Source of the DNA: JBGTSJ01 sp041940305
Lineage (GTDB): Bacteria > Planctomycetota > Planctomycetia > Planctomycetales > Planctomycetaceae
Reading direction: 5' to 3'
DNA: 64,000 nt
Assembly (NCBI GenBank): GCA_041940305.1
Contig: JBGTSJ010000021.1
Span: 1-64,000 of the forward strand
Both the position numbers and the translations under genes were made by a program. Numbering within the stretch: position 1 is the first letter of the stretch; each line of letters begins with the position of its first letter. The notes under the pieces are model-generated. The model worked only from the letters and a program-made list of their open reading frames with translations. It had not been told where the DNA came from and searched no databases. Positions 24,712 to 33,386 of this stretch are shown one piece after another.

Positions 24712-25713
24712 GTGCCAGGCTACTTACTCGGGCTCGACATCGGAGGCTCCAGCATCAAGGCCGGAGTGATTGCAGACGACGGTACGGTCCTGTCCCGCCG
24801 TCGGGAGCCGTTCGTACTCAATCAGGACCTGCAGGCGGGACTGGAGCAGCTGTATGTGACGACCGAGGGAGTCATTGCGGATAGCGGGTTGAACCTGAAC
24901 GAATTGGATGCGATCGGGGTTGCCGCACCGGGGACGATGCACATCGAAGCGGGAGTTGTGTTTCACCCGTTCAATCTGCCCGGCTGGGAAGACCTGCCCA
25001 TCACACGGCTGCTGGCGGATCGTTTTCATCGTCCGACATTCTTGCAGAATGACGCCAATGCCGCGGCATTCGGAGAGTACTGGATGGGGGCCGCGCAGGG
25101 CGTGTCGAGTCTGATGTTGTGGACTTTGGGAACGGGCGTCGGCGGCGGCCTCGTTATCAATGGGCGGATCTGGACTGGCGCGCACGATCATGCGGGTGAA
25201 TGCGGCCACATGATCATTCAGATGGACGGAGGTCCGAAATCAGCGTTCGGAATCGATGGTTCGCCTGAGCTCTATGCAGGTTCCAAAGCACTGGTGCGGC
25301 GCTGCCAGGAAGCGATCGACCGGGGCGAAGCAACGCGACTTGTCGAGCCGCTTCAGCAGGGTGTGCCGCTCGACCCATTGCTCATCGCCGAGGCGGCCGA
25401 AGCCGGGGACCCCGTGGCGGAGGCGGCCATTATGGAATCGGCCCGTTGTCTCGGGATCGCGAGCGTCTCGATCATGCACATTCTGAATCCTGCAATGATT
25501 CTGATCGGCGGCGCGATGACGTTTGGACGCAATGAGACGGCGCTCGGTCAGCGATTCCTGCAGCGTCTTCAGACGGAGATCCGGCAGCGGGCCTTCCCGA
25601 TTCCAGCGGAGCAAACGGCCATCGCCTACGCGGCTCTGGGGAGCGATGCGGGGTTCATCGGAGCCGCCGGGTATGCCCGCCAGCGCATTGGAGCGGCCAT
25701 GAGGACTTGGTAG
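24712..25713 (+). CDS. ROK-family sugar kinase-like protein
   Basis: ROK proteins are mostly sugar kinases such as glucokinase. The 333-residue product has the phosphate-1 loop LGLDIGGSSIKAG near the start, VAAPGTMH, the catalytic region QNDANAAAFGEYWMGAA, TLGTGVGGGLVINGRI and the GECGHMII His. The usual CxCGxxGCxE zinc motif is replaced by KSAFGIDGSPELYAG, so the structural zinc site seems lost. I chose GTG at 24712 (GGGGA 9 nt upstream) because an upstream ATG lies inside a -10 box. The substrate is not certain. Confidence 0.88.
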   Translation: MPGYLLGLDIGGSSIKAGVIADDGTVLSRRREPFVLNQDLQAGLEQLYVTTEGVIADSGLNLNELDAIGVAAPGTMHIEAGVVFHPFNLPGWEDLPITRLLADRFHRPTFLQNDANAAAFGEYWMGAAQGVSSLMLWTLGTGVGGGLVINGRIWTGAHDHAGECGHMIIQMDGGPKSAFGIDGSPELYAGSKALVRRCQEAIDRGEATRLVEPLQQGVPLDPLLIAEAAEAGDPVAEAAIMESARCLGIASVSIMHILNPAMILIGGAMTFGRNETALGQRFLQRLQTEIRQRAFPIPAEQTAIAYAALGSDAGFIGAAGYARQRIGAAMRTW

Positions 25714-25764
25714 TGCAGCGACTGCTGTGCGATGCGATCGTGCGATCACTGCAGCGCGGGGGTT

Positions 25765-26469
25765 CTACGGTCCAAAGCCAACCGCCCCGCCAGCCCCGCC
25801 GCCGAAGCCGCCGTAGGTTCCAAAATTGTTGCCATAAGTGCCGAATCCGCCGCCAAAGCCGCCTCCTCCCAGCACGTGCTGGTAGTACATCGGCTCGGCC
25901 TGCAGGTCGTTGTAACCGGCGCCATAGGCGGTGGCCACGATCGTCCGCTGCTGTGCGTCCGGGTTGCCAAGATCCGTCAGGATCTGGGCGACGAGGTTAC
26001 GACGATGGGCGTCGAGTTCGGGGTCGGCATTGTTCCACGTCCGCTCGATGAGGACGGGGAAGGGGGCGCTGCGCATCCGGGCGGCGATCTCTAGGATGTG
26101 GTCCTTGCCGTCGGGAGTGAGCTGGGCCGTCTCATTCATGAACTCGTGCTGATGAATGATGAAGTCGGACGCTTCCGCGTTCGTCTGCATCACCTGGTAG
26201 TGTGAGCGGACGGTGCTGCCGAGCGGGAGCGTCTGAGGGATGGCGCCGGAGCGGCGATGGCAGAAGCCAAGCGACGTCCAATAGGCCATGCCGCCGCAGC
26301 CCGGTCCGCAACCGGACCCGCAGCCGTCATCATCGTCGCAGTCAGCCGAGCAGCAATCGTCGCTGTTGCAGCGGCTCCAGAGCGAGTTGCGTCCATGCAG
26401 GCAGCCGGTCGCGGAGACCGAGGCCGTCATCAGGGCCGCGAAGGCGAGTTTTTTCCATTGCCGCGCCAT
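25765..26469 (-). CDS. Cys- and Gly-rich exported lipoprotein of unknown function
   Basis: The 234-residue product has a signal sequence ending in a lipobox-like SATGC with Cys at 23. A Cys/Asp-rich stretch follows (SDDCCSADCDDDDGCGSGCG), then a folded part of about 120 residues. The segment LTPDGKDHILEIAARM ... LDAHRRNLVAQILTDLGNPD recalls the layout of OmpA-like peptidoglycan-binding domains, but the match is weak. The C-terminus is low complexity (Gly, Phe, Tyr, Asn). It lies downstream of the secretin gene on the same strand, which suggests an envelope role. Confidence 0.75.
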   Translation of the reverse strand: MARQWKKLAFAALMTASVSATGCLHGRNSLWSRCNSDDCCSADCDDDDGCGSGCGPGCGGMAYWTSLGFCHRRSGAIPQTLPLGSTVRSHYQVMQTNAEASDFIIHQHEFMNETAQLTPDGKDHILEIAARMRSAPFPVLIERTWNNADPELDAHRRNLVAQILTDLGNPDAQQRTIVATAYGAGYNDLQAEPMYYQHVLGGGGFGGGFGTYGNNFGTYGGFGGGAGGAVGFGP

Positions 26470-26638
26470 GTTGGGTCTCTCCTCAAAATCGCCGACCGCC
26501 GTGGGCGAAGCGGGGTGCGGTGGGACGGCGACGTCGTCGGGTCAGGAATTCGGTCCCCGGCCGCGGCCTGCAGTGCGGGATTAAACGCAGGCCGCTGCGG
26601 GATGCCGGGGATGTGTTTGGTTGGTCGATGTGCGGTGC

Positions 26639-28639
26639 CTATCGGCGGAACCGGTCAAAGAAGGACTTTTTCTCCGGGGCAGTCTCTTCGCTGAGAGACG
26701 TCTGCTGGATTTCATTTTCCCGCCGCGGCGCCTGCGACATCTGCGGCGGCCGGGTGAGCTGGGGCGCGTGGTTCGATTGCGGCACCGTCGTCGCGGGCGG
26801 AGCGGACGGCGGGGTGCTCTGCATCGGGGCCGAGGGATACGACGGCGATGTCTGATAGGGCTGCGGCGCGTACGTCGGAGCCTGCGGTCCATTCATATAC
26901 GGAGTGGCGCCGTACACGGGCTGCGACTGGTACATCGCGGGTGCGGGAAAGATCTGCGCGTCGGCGGGGGCGGGATTGTAATAGTTGTAGCCGACATCCT
27001 GCGCGTAGCCCTGTCCATTGCCGTACGGCAGCAGCTGGTAGTTCCCCATGTCCGGATTGCCTTCGATCCGGTTGTACTTGCAGAAATCGAAGTCGTCCGG
27101 GTGTGTGACGTACCAGCCGGGCATTGGAGGAACTTCCTCGGCATCCATCGGGCGCACGATTTCCGGCGTGACAACGATCAGCAATTCGGTTTCATCCTCG
27201 GTCGCCTTCTTGCGGTTGAAGAGGTACGTGCCGACGATGGGGATCTCTCCGAGCCAGGGGATGCGCGTGACTTCCGCACTCTGTTGCCGCTCGAACAGGC
27301 CGCCCAGGACGATGGTCTGGCCTTCGCGCAGCTCGACGCGCGTCTGCACGCGTTTGACATTGACGCCCGGGATGCCGCCCACGGCGTTGGTCGAATCGAC
27401 TTCGCTCAGTTCGGGAATAATCGTCATCCGGATCAGGTCGTGATCGACGACGGTCGGCGTCGCGATCAGCGAGGTTCCGAAGCCGCGGAATGTCGTGGTG
27501 GCAACGCCGACGCCATTGAGCCCCACCGTGCTGGGGACGGCGAATTCGCCGCCGGCCAGGAACGAGGCGGGTTCGCCGCTGAGGACGACGATGCTGGAAT
27601 CGGAGAGGATTTTCGCCGTGCCGTTGGATGCCAGCGCCTCCAGGGCGATCTGGATGTCGCCGTTCTCGAAGATGCCGGTCAGCATTGGAGCGGCGGCCGC
27701 AAACGACTGTGTGATCTGGTGCCGGGCCTGATTAAACATCACGTCCCAGTCAAAGCCGTACTGCCGCGCCTGCGAGCGGTTGAGCTCGGCGATGCGGACC
27801 CGCAGCATGACCTGGAATTCGCCGGGCACTTGCAGCTCATTGACAATGAACCCGGACAGGAAGTCGTTAAACGCGTTGGTGCCGACGTTGGCGAAGTCGT
27901 TGTAATAGCCGGCCATGAACAGATCTCCCTGCTGGTTGATCAGTTCATCCCGGACGATCTGCATGATGCGGGCGGCTTCCTCCGGGTCGCGCGCCTGGCC
28001 ACGAACGATGATCTTACGGGACAGCGGGATCAGATAGACCTTGCTGTTGGGATAGAGGACCTGCAGCTTGCGCTCGAGCTTGCCGAAGTCGATCCGCCGC
28101 TGTTCATCAAGGCTCGGGTCACGCACCACCGTGACGGTGTACATCAGCGGATCGTTGCTCCCCTCGAACCAGAGCCAGACGTCGGTGATTCCCAGGCCGA
28201 CGCCCAGGATCGCGAGTTCGGTGGGACTGTACTGCACAACTTCGACGACCGAAGGATCCGTGACGGAGATCCGCCACGTCGGCTGATTCAACACGACCAG
28301 CTGGCTGCGGTGATGGACCACCGTGAGCTCTTCGGTGGAGGTCGGCATGGCCGCGATCCGCGGATCGAGCGGCCGCTCGGCCGGCGCGCCGTACTGCACC
28401 GGGGTCACGACCTGCGGCAGCGGCTGAAAGGCTGGCGGCGGCAACTGTGCCGTCGGGCGCATTGACCCACGCGGCATATTGTACTGCGCAGGTTGGATCA
28501 CCTGCCGGGAGGCCGGATGGGGCGCCTGCGCCTGTGCCGGTCGCTGGTTCGAGGCCAGCAGACACAGCATCAGACACGGGATGCACGCTTGAAAGGTCGG
28601 CCAGCCGCGCCGACTCCGATCCAGAACATGTGGGGACAT
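26639..28639 (-). CDS. CpaC-type secretin
   Basis: Secretins form gated outer-membrane pores for type II/IV-pilus-like systems. In the 666-residue product a signal peptide (to about residue 38) is followed by a Pro/Gln-rich stretch. Next come a pilus-type N-terminal domain (about 104-175, VLNQPTWRISVTDPSVVEV) and a BON-like ring domain (185-240, RKIIVRGQARDPEEAARIMQ). The secretin core (about 310-510) has VELREGQTIVLGGLFERQ, IPWLGEIPIVGTYLF and ETELLIVVTPEIV. A tail of some 150 residues rich in Pro, Tyr and Gln is unusual. The start ATG at 28639 leads straight into the signal peptide. No ATPase or pilin genes are near. Confidence 0.92.
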   Translation of the reverse strand: MSPHVLDRSRRGWPTFQACIPCLMLCLLASNQRPAQAQAPHPASRQVIQPAQYNMPRGSMRPTAQLPPPAFQPLPQVVTPVQYGAPAERPLDPRIAAMPTSTEELTVVHHRSQLVVLNQPTWRISVTDPSVVEVVQYSPTELAILGVGLGITDVWLWFEGSNDPLMYTVTVVRDPSLDEQRRIDFGKLERKLQVLYPNSKVYLIPLSRKIIVRGQARDPEEAARIMQIVRDELINQQGDLFMAGYYNDFANVGTNAFNDFLSGFIVNELQVPGEFQVMLRVRIAELNRSQARQYGFDWDVMFNQARHQITQSFAAAAPMLTGIFENGDIQIALEALASNGTAKILSDSSIVVLSGEPASFLAGGEFAVPSTVGLNGVGVATTTFRGFGTSLIATPTVVDHDLIRMTIIPELSEVDSTNAVGGIPGVNVKRVQTRVELREGQTIVLGGLFERQQSAEVTRIPWLGEIPIVGTYLFNRKKATEDETELLIVVTPEIVRPMDAEEVPPMPGWYVTHPDDFDFCKYNRIEGNPDMGNYQLLPYGNGQGYAQDVGYNYYNPAPADAQIFPAPAMYQSQPVYGATPYMNGPQAPTYAPQPYQTSPSYPSAPMQSTPPSAPPATTVPQSNHAPQLTRPPQMSQAPRRENEIQQTSLSEETAPEKKSFFDRFRR

Positions 28640-28982
28640 AGTGCGACCCGCCTTGGTCGTTGAAGTGTGCATCCGAGCTTGCTCCCGAACCGCTTCCGGA
28701 CGGACCGGCATCCTGCCGTCGCACGGGCGGTTTCCTCGAGACGCGCTCCCCCCTGCATACGCCCTGCCACCGAGAGGCCCCCCTCGCGGCGCAGAATGCT
28801 CGGGAACGAATCGCCGATACGGGGGATATCGGTTGTGGCAAGCGCTACAATTGAGCGTGATCTTGCCGAGCCGCACAGTGCGGATCGGTTAGGCAATCTG
28901 GCGAAGAAGTGACGCCTTTCCCCATGCGCCGCAGCGATTCCAGCGACTTCATCGCTGCTGCAGTCATGCCCGACAGCGGTCA
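28640..28982 (-). other. Spacer upstream of the secretin gene
   Basis: This 343-nt gap separates the secretin start from the stop of the small proline-rich gene on the same strand. The secretin frame stays open to 28876, but that part lacks family features and precedes the signal peptide, so I treat it as leader. I see no clear promoter pair and no other gene. Confidence 0.5.
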
Positions 28983-29342
28983 CTACCAGATGATGGTGAC
29001 GTTGACGCTGGCCGGTCCTGCGGGGTACCAGGGGCGGCGGTAACTGTAGTACGGATAGCGCAGGTGCAGTCCGCCGTTCGTTCCGGGGACGACAGCCTCG
29101 GGCCGGTACCAGTGATAGCCCGCGTCGTGCAGCGACGTGTATCCAGGTGCGGGATATGACTGTGGCGCGAACTCAACGGAGGGAGTCGCGGGTGAGAACG
29201 TAGGGACTGCCGGTTCCGCTGTCTCGGTCTGTTCAGGAGCCGGCGGCGGCGGGACCAGCGGCTCATCGGCAGCGGCATCCGCTTGCGGCATCGCACACAT
29301 GAACAGCAACAACGCGGCGGAGGAGAGGCGTTTCAATGGCAT
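28983..29342 (-). CDS. Small proline-rich exported protein
   Basis: The 119-residue product starts MPLKRLSSAALLLFMCAMPQ, a clear signal peptide with cleavage after ADA. The mature part is Pro/Glu-rich (PLVPPPPAPEQTE) and then Tyr/Pro-rich (YPAPGYTSLHDAGYHWYRPE), ending in SVNVTIIW. I recognise no domain. The start ATG at 29342 was chosen because the signal peptide follows at once. It lies in the same strand order as the secretin and lipoprotein genes and could be co-regulated. Confidence 0.7.
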   Translation of the reverse strand: MPLKRLSSAALLLFMCAMPQADAAADEPLVPPPPAPEQTETAEPAVPTFSPATPSVEFAPQSYPAPGYTSLHDAGYHWYRPEAVVPGTNGGLHLRYPYYSYRRPWYPAGPASVNVTIIW

Positions 29343-29731
29343 AGTTCTTCCGATTTGCGGTGAGGTGACTTCCCAGGCCAACGGTGGCGCGGCAACCGCA
29401 ACCGTCCCGCGACGGTTCGCCGACCAACTCCCAACTCTAACCGCCGAACGGCAGCCGGGAGGCGGCGCGTTGCGTGGTTGTGAGAAACTTCGCAGGCATG
29501 GTGGGACGAATAGCGAGTCTGTGGGATTTCGCGAACCAGTTTGCCTTGAGGATTGGGGTAACCCGTCCGATGAACATCGTGGCACGGTCTCAGACTGCGC
29601 CCGCGCGGACTGGTCCATTCCGGTTCGCATCTAAATGGCGGTCCCTCTGGGCCGTTCGTTGATCAAACGGCCGACAGACGGAACTGAGGCGCCTGGAGGC
29701 GCGGCATCACGGCGAACGAAGGAGCGGCGAC
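29343..29731. other. Divergent intergenic region with palindrome
   Basis: This 389-nt gap separates two divergent exported-protein genes, so it should hold promoters for both. GGCCGTT (29650-29656) and AACGGCC (29666-29672) are perfect inverted arms around the self-complementary TTGATCAA (29659-29666), 60 nt before the right-hand gene. I see no gene in it. Confidence 0.5.
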
Positions 29732-30280
29732 ATGCGTCGAGTACTCGCGTTTACACTGCTGCTTGGGACGATCGCCGGCAGCGGCTCCGCACAGGACTAC
29801 TACGGCGGCGGCTACTACGGATCAGCCTCCATTGGATGCAGCGAGCCGCTTTACGCTTATGATGACCTGGAACCGTGGAAGCACGGATATGTGCAGGTGA
29901 TGCCCTTCTACGGCGGCTTCCACTTCTACCGTCCATACAACTACAAGCAGGTCTTCGCCCAGTCGCAGACTGCGGCCGGATGGGGAATGCCGAATACGAT
30001 GCCGTACTCGCAGCAATTCTGGCACCGTTACGAACAGCAGGCCGACCTGTCGTTGCCGCGGGTGCCTCAAACTCCGGCCTACCAGCCTGGGTATGCACCG
30101 CAAACCAATGTTGAGGCGCAGCCCTGGTACTTCCCGCTCGGAGCCATCCCCGCGCCGCGGGAAGCACAGCCAGCTGCGTATTCCACGCAGACTGGCCAGG
30201 CGCCGCAGCTCATTTCGGCTCCGGAAAGCGCTCAGGCCCGGGCCGTGCGCGAGTACCTGCAGGGACCGGCGCTGCCCTAA
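29732..30280 (+). CDS. Tyr-rich exported protein of unknown function
   Basis: The 182-residue product has a signal peptide (MRRVLAFTLLLGTIAGSGSA, cleavage before QDYYGGG). The mature protein is rich in Tyr, Gln, Pro and Gly (YYGGGYYGSA, QPGYAPQTNVEAQPWYFP). AAGGAG lies 8 nt before the ATG at 29732. No known domain is visible. Composition resembles the tails of the secretin and the small exported protein on the other side of the divergent spacer, so a shared role in the envelope or surface is possible. Confidence 0.75.
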   Translation: MRRVLAFTLLLGTIAGSGSAQDYYGGGYYGSASIGCSEPLYAYDDLEPWKHGYVQVMPFYGGFHFYRPYNYKQVFAQSQTAAGWGMPNTMPYSQQFWHRYEQQADLSLPRVPQTPAYQPGYAPQTNVEAQPWYFPLGAIPAPREAQPAAYSTQTGQAPQLISAPESAQARAVREYLQGPALP

Positions 30281-30348
30281 AGCACGCGCCCGCCACACGA
30301 GTCCCAGCCCCGGCCTTCCTGGAGAAGTCGAAGCTCTTCGATCGCGAC

Positions 30349-31584
30349 TCACGCGACGATTTGCGCGGACGCGTGCTGTGCTCCGCTGATGACGGCGCAC
30401 GGCTCATCCCCTTCAATGAGTCGTGCGGCCTCCGCAGGGCTGTCCAGCGGAATCATGCAGAGGTCCTCAACCAGTTGCGGGTCGAGCCGGCTGAGCAGGT
30501 ACACGTTCGTCCAATCGATGCCCTTGGCGATCCGTGTGGCTGCAAGCAGGTCGGGAGGAGCCATTTCACGCAGCGGCCTGAGTGCGTCGCGGGGCGAACG
30601 GCTCTCGCTGATGAGCCGGATCCCGTCGCTGGGAGGCACTGCGAGGTCGGTGAGCAGCAGCACTCGGCCGTCGCGAACCACAATGCCTCTTGCCAGTTCC
30701 AGGGCCGCAGCGACCTGTGACCAGTCGTGACCGGCGGCGTCGGCTTCCACGGCTGCGATGACCAGTTCCGGTCGGCGGGCCAGTCGCATTCGCCAATGAT
30801 CGGCGAGAAGCTGCTTGCCGCGCTGGAGGACTGACTCGGCCTGCCCTGCAATCACGGCCGCGATGCCGTCTCCGCCGGCTGGCACCACCTGCATGGTGAA
30901 CTGGGCGCCAAGCAGCCAGGCGACTTCATCGACAAGTTGCCGCAGAGGTCGAGCATCATCAGGAGTGAGCTCGTCATGTCCCTGGCCGTGCGCTTTACGA
31001 ATCGCCTCCGCATCCGACAGTCCGGGATAGACGGCGCTGTGCGTGCCACGATAGCCGAGCAGCGAGTCGAAGCCGAGGCTGCCGATCGTCATGACAAGAT
31101 CGGCATCGAGCAAATCGCGCGAGAGATACACGCGTTCCCCGGCTGCAGTCGAGGCGAGGTACCTGCAGCTGTCCTGATCAGCGGGATTGTGAACGCGCCA
31201 CGCCGGCTGATGGCCGTTGCCGGAACTGAGCAGCCGGCGCGGATCCTCCGGAGTTTGTCCCTGAAAGGCCCCGGGCTGAAGGATCGTGACCGTCTCTGCT
31301 GAAACGTCGCGCCGCTCCAGGATGCGCCAGACTTCAGCCAGCATTTCCTCCGCACACGGAGTGTCCCGGTCCAGCACCAGGACGACGCGGTCGCCGGGGA
31401 ATACGCACTGTTCAAAAGCGGGAAAGTCGAGCGGGTGCGCCAATGCGGCGGCGATCGCGGCCCGTGCATCCGGCAATGCAGGTGGCGAATTGTGAACGCC
31501 GACGAGTCGGACGTCGCTCACTCGACACTCAAACGTCTCGCCGTGACCGTACTTCAGCTCCCATTCCGCCATGCCGCACGCCAT
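30349..31584 (-). CDS. LarA-like (DUF2088) protein
   Basis: The 411-residue product resembles the lactate racemase LarA family: WELKYGHGETFEC at the start, then VVLVLDRDTPCAEEML, an IGSLGFDSLLGYRGTHSAVYPGLSD segment (quoted in part) and a C-terminal domain with LSRLDPQLVEDLCMIPLD. In LarA a Lys in GG-K-xxPG holds the nickel-pincer cofactor; here the matching stretch is GTHSAVYPG, without Lys. The TGxHRP His is also not seen. It may be a non-racemase paralogue. Starts at 31584 or 31572 are both possible. It is divergent from the sigma factor gene. Confidence 0.72.
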   Translation of the reverse strand: MACGMAEWELKYGHGETFECRVSDVRLVGVHNSPPALPDARAAIAAALAHPLDFPAFEQCVFPGDRVVLVLDRDTPCAEEMLAEVWRILERRDVSAETVTILQPGAFQGQTPEDPRRLLSSGNGHQPAWRVHNPADQDSCRYLASTAAGERVYLSRDLLDADLVMTIGSLGFDSLLGYRGTHSAVYPGLSDAEAIRKAHGQGHDELTPDDARPLRQLVDEVAWLLGAQFTMQVVPAGGDGIAAVIAGQAESVLQRGKQLLADHWRMRLARRPELVIAAVEADAAGHDWSQVAAALELARGIVVRDGRVLLLTDLAVPPSDGIRLISESRSPRDALRPLREMAPPDLLAATRIAKGIDWTNVYLLSRLDPQLVEDLCMIPLDSPAEAARLIEGDEPCAVISGAQHASAQIVA

Positions 31585-31752
31585 TTCCAGAGTCTTCTGC
31601 CCGTCGCTTGTGTGACGACCGACCTCATCAACGAGACTGACTGCATTGTGCCTCAACGTTGCGGAACGCCCCAGGGCACTCGCGACGCGCACCAAGGATC
31701 GAATATATTTCCCGGTGCGAATGAGCGTCAAACGACCACTCTGCACTGTTCG

Positions 31753-32343
31753 ATGAACGACGACGACCAACTCATGATCCGCATCCAGGACGGAGACGAT
31801 GCGGCCTTTGCCGAGCTGGTCGAGCGGCAGGAGGGGGCATTGCTGGGGTTTTTCATCCGAAATACCCGCGACCGTCAGCTGGCCGAGGACCTGACGCAGG
31901 AAACACTGCTCAAGGTGTTCAGCCAGTCCTGGGACTACCTGCCGTTGGGGCGTTTTCGGGCCTGGATGTTTCGAATCGCCCGCAATCTGTTGATCGACGA
32001 CGTCCGCCGACGTTCGCATGATGCGCTGATCCGGGCGGTCAGCGGCTGCAAGGCTGACGATGGAGACGCCCTGTCCCGGCTGGCCGGAGACTTTGTGCGG
32101 CCGGAGGCGGCTCTGGATGCAGACGAGTTGGGCACGGTCATTGACCAGGTACTCGATGAAATTCCGCAGGATCAGCGGCTGACGTTTACCCTGCATCACC
32201 ATGAAGGGCTGAGTCTGCCCGAAGTGGCCGAGATCATGGAAATCCCGCTGGCGACCTGCAAAAGCCGCCTGCGGCTGGCACGAGAGAAACTGAGCGAGAA
32301 GCTGCACGCTCGGGGGATTCGCCCCGCGCATCAGGACGCCTGA
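31753..32343 (+). CDS. ECF-type RNA polymerase sigma factor
   Basis: The 196-residue product has the two sigma domains of the extracytoplasmic-function group: region 2 with DLTQETLLKVF (residues 46-56) and FRAWMFRIARNLLIDDVRRR (68-87), and region 4 (about 140-190) with LPEVAEIMEIPLATCKSRL and REKLSEKL. The start ATG at 31753 fits the usual N-terminus (DDDQLMIRIQDGDDAAF). No anti-sigma gene with a zinc-binding motif lies next to it; the next gene is PspA-like. Confidence 0.92.
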   Translation: MNDDDQLMIRIQDGDDAAFAELVERQEGALLGFFIRNTRDRQLAEDLTQETLLKVFSQSWDYLPLGRFRAWMFRIARNLLIDDVRRRSHDALIRAVSGCKADDGDALSRLAGDFVRPEAALDADELGTVIDQVLDEIPQDQRLTFTLHHHEGLSLPEVAEIMEIPLATCKSRLRLAREKLSEKLHARGIRPAHQDA

Positions 32344-32590
32344 GAATGCCCCGAGGGCTCGCGTTCGGCGGTCCGCAGGATATCCCAATCGCGGCACTGG
32401 ACCAGAACCGATTCGCAATGAAGGCTGAATCTCCAAACCGCGTTCGATTTCGCCCCAATACCATGATCCTCACTTGAAACCCCAACGTATTCCCCTGGCC
32501 GGCCTGACAGAGCGTCGCGGACGCTCTTGCGGCTGACCCGCCCGTGCGATGTCACGCACGCCGCCGGACCATCGTCGTGGAGTCTGCTGT

Positions 32591-33136
<546 letters not shown>

Positions 33137-33260
33137 GGTTGGCGGTCAATTCGACCGAGAAACGCAGCGATTCTCGTGCTTGACGCTGCGCCTTCTGGCG
33201 TGAACGGTGTGCCGACTTTTGTCGAGTTTCACAAATCGTGCAGATCGCAATTCTTCTCAC

Positions 33261-33289
33261 TTGACATTTAAGACAAAATGTCTTTAATA
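33261..33289 (+). promoter_or_regulatory. Promoter with embedded palindrome (possible operator)
   Basis: TTGACA at 33261-33266 is a perfect -35; TTTAAT at 33283-33288 is a good -10 with a 16-nt spacer. Between them AAGACA-AAA-TGTCTT (33270-33284) is a perfect 6-bp palindrome with a 3-nt centre. A protein bound there would block the promoter. The region is locally AT-rich compared with its surroundings. It lies about 100 nt before the GTG of the next gene. Confidence 0.6.
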
Positions 33290-33386
33290 GATCTCGTTCC
33301 CCAACGTAATAGGAGAGCGCACGGATTCGCCTGAAACGGAAGGCGATTCGACTTCGCGGCGAGATCTTTACGAGGGGAGGTGGCCA

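Noticed and set aside
26639..28876. A longer secretin start at 28876
   Set aside because: The extra 79 residues are Arg/Gly-rich and precede a complete signal peptide that begins at 28639.
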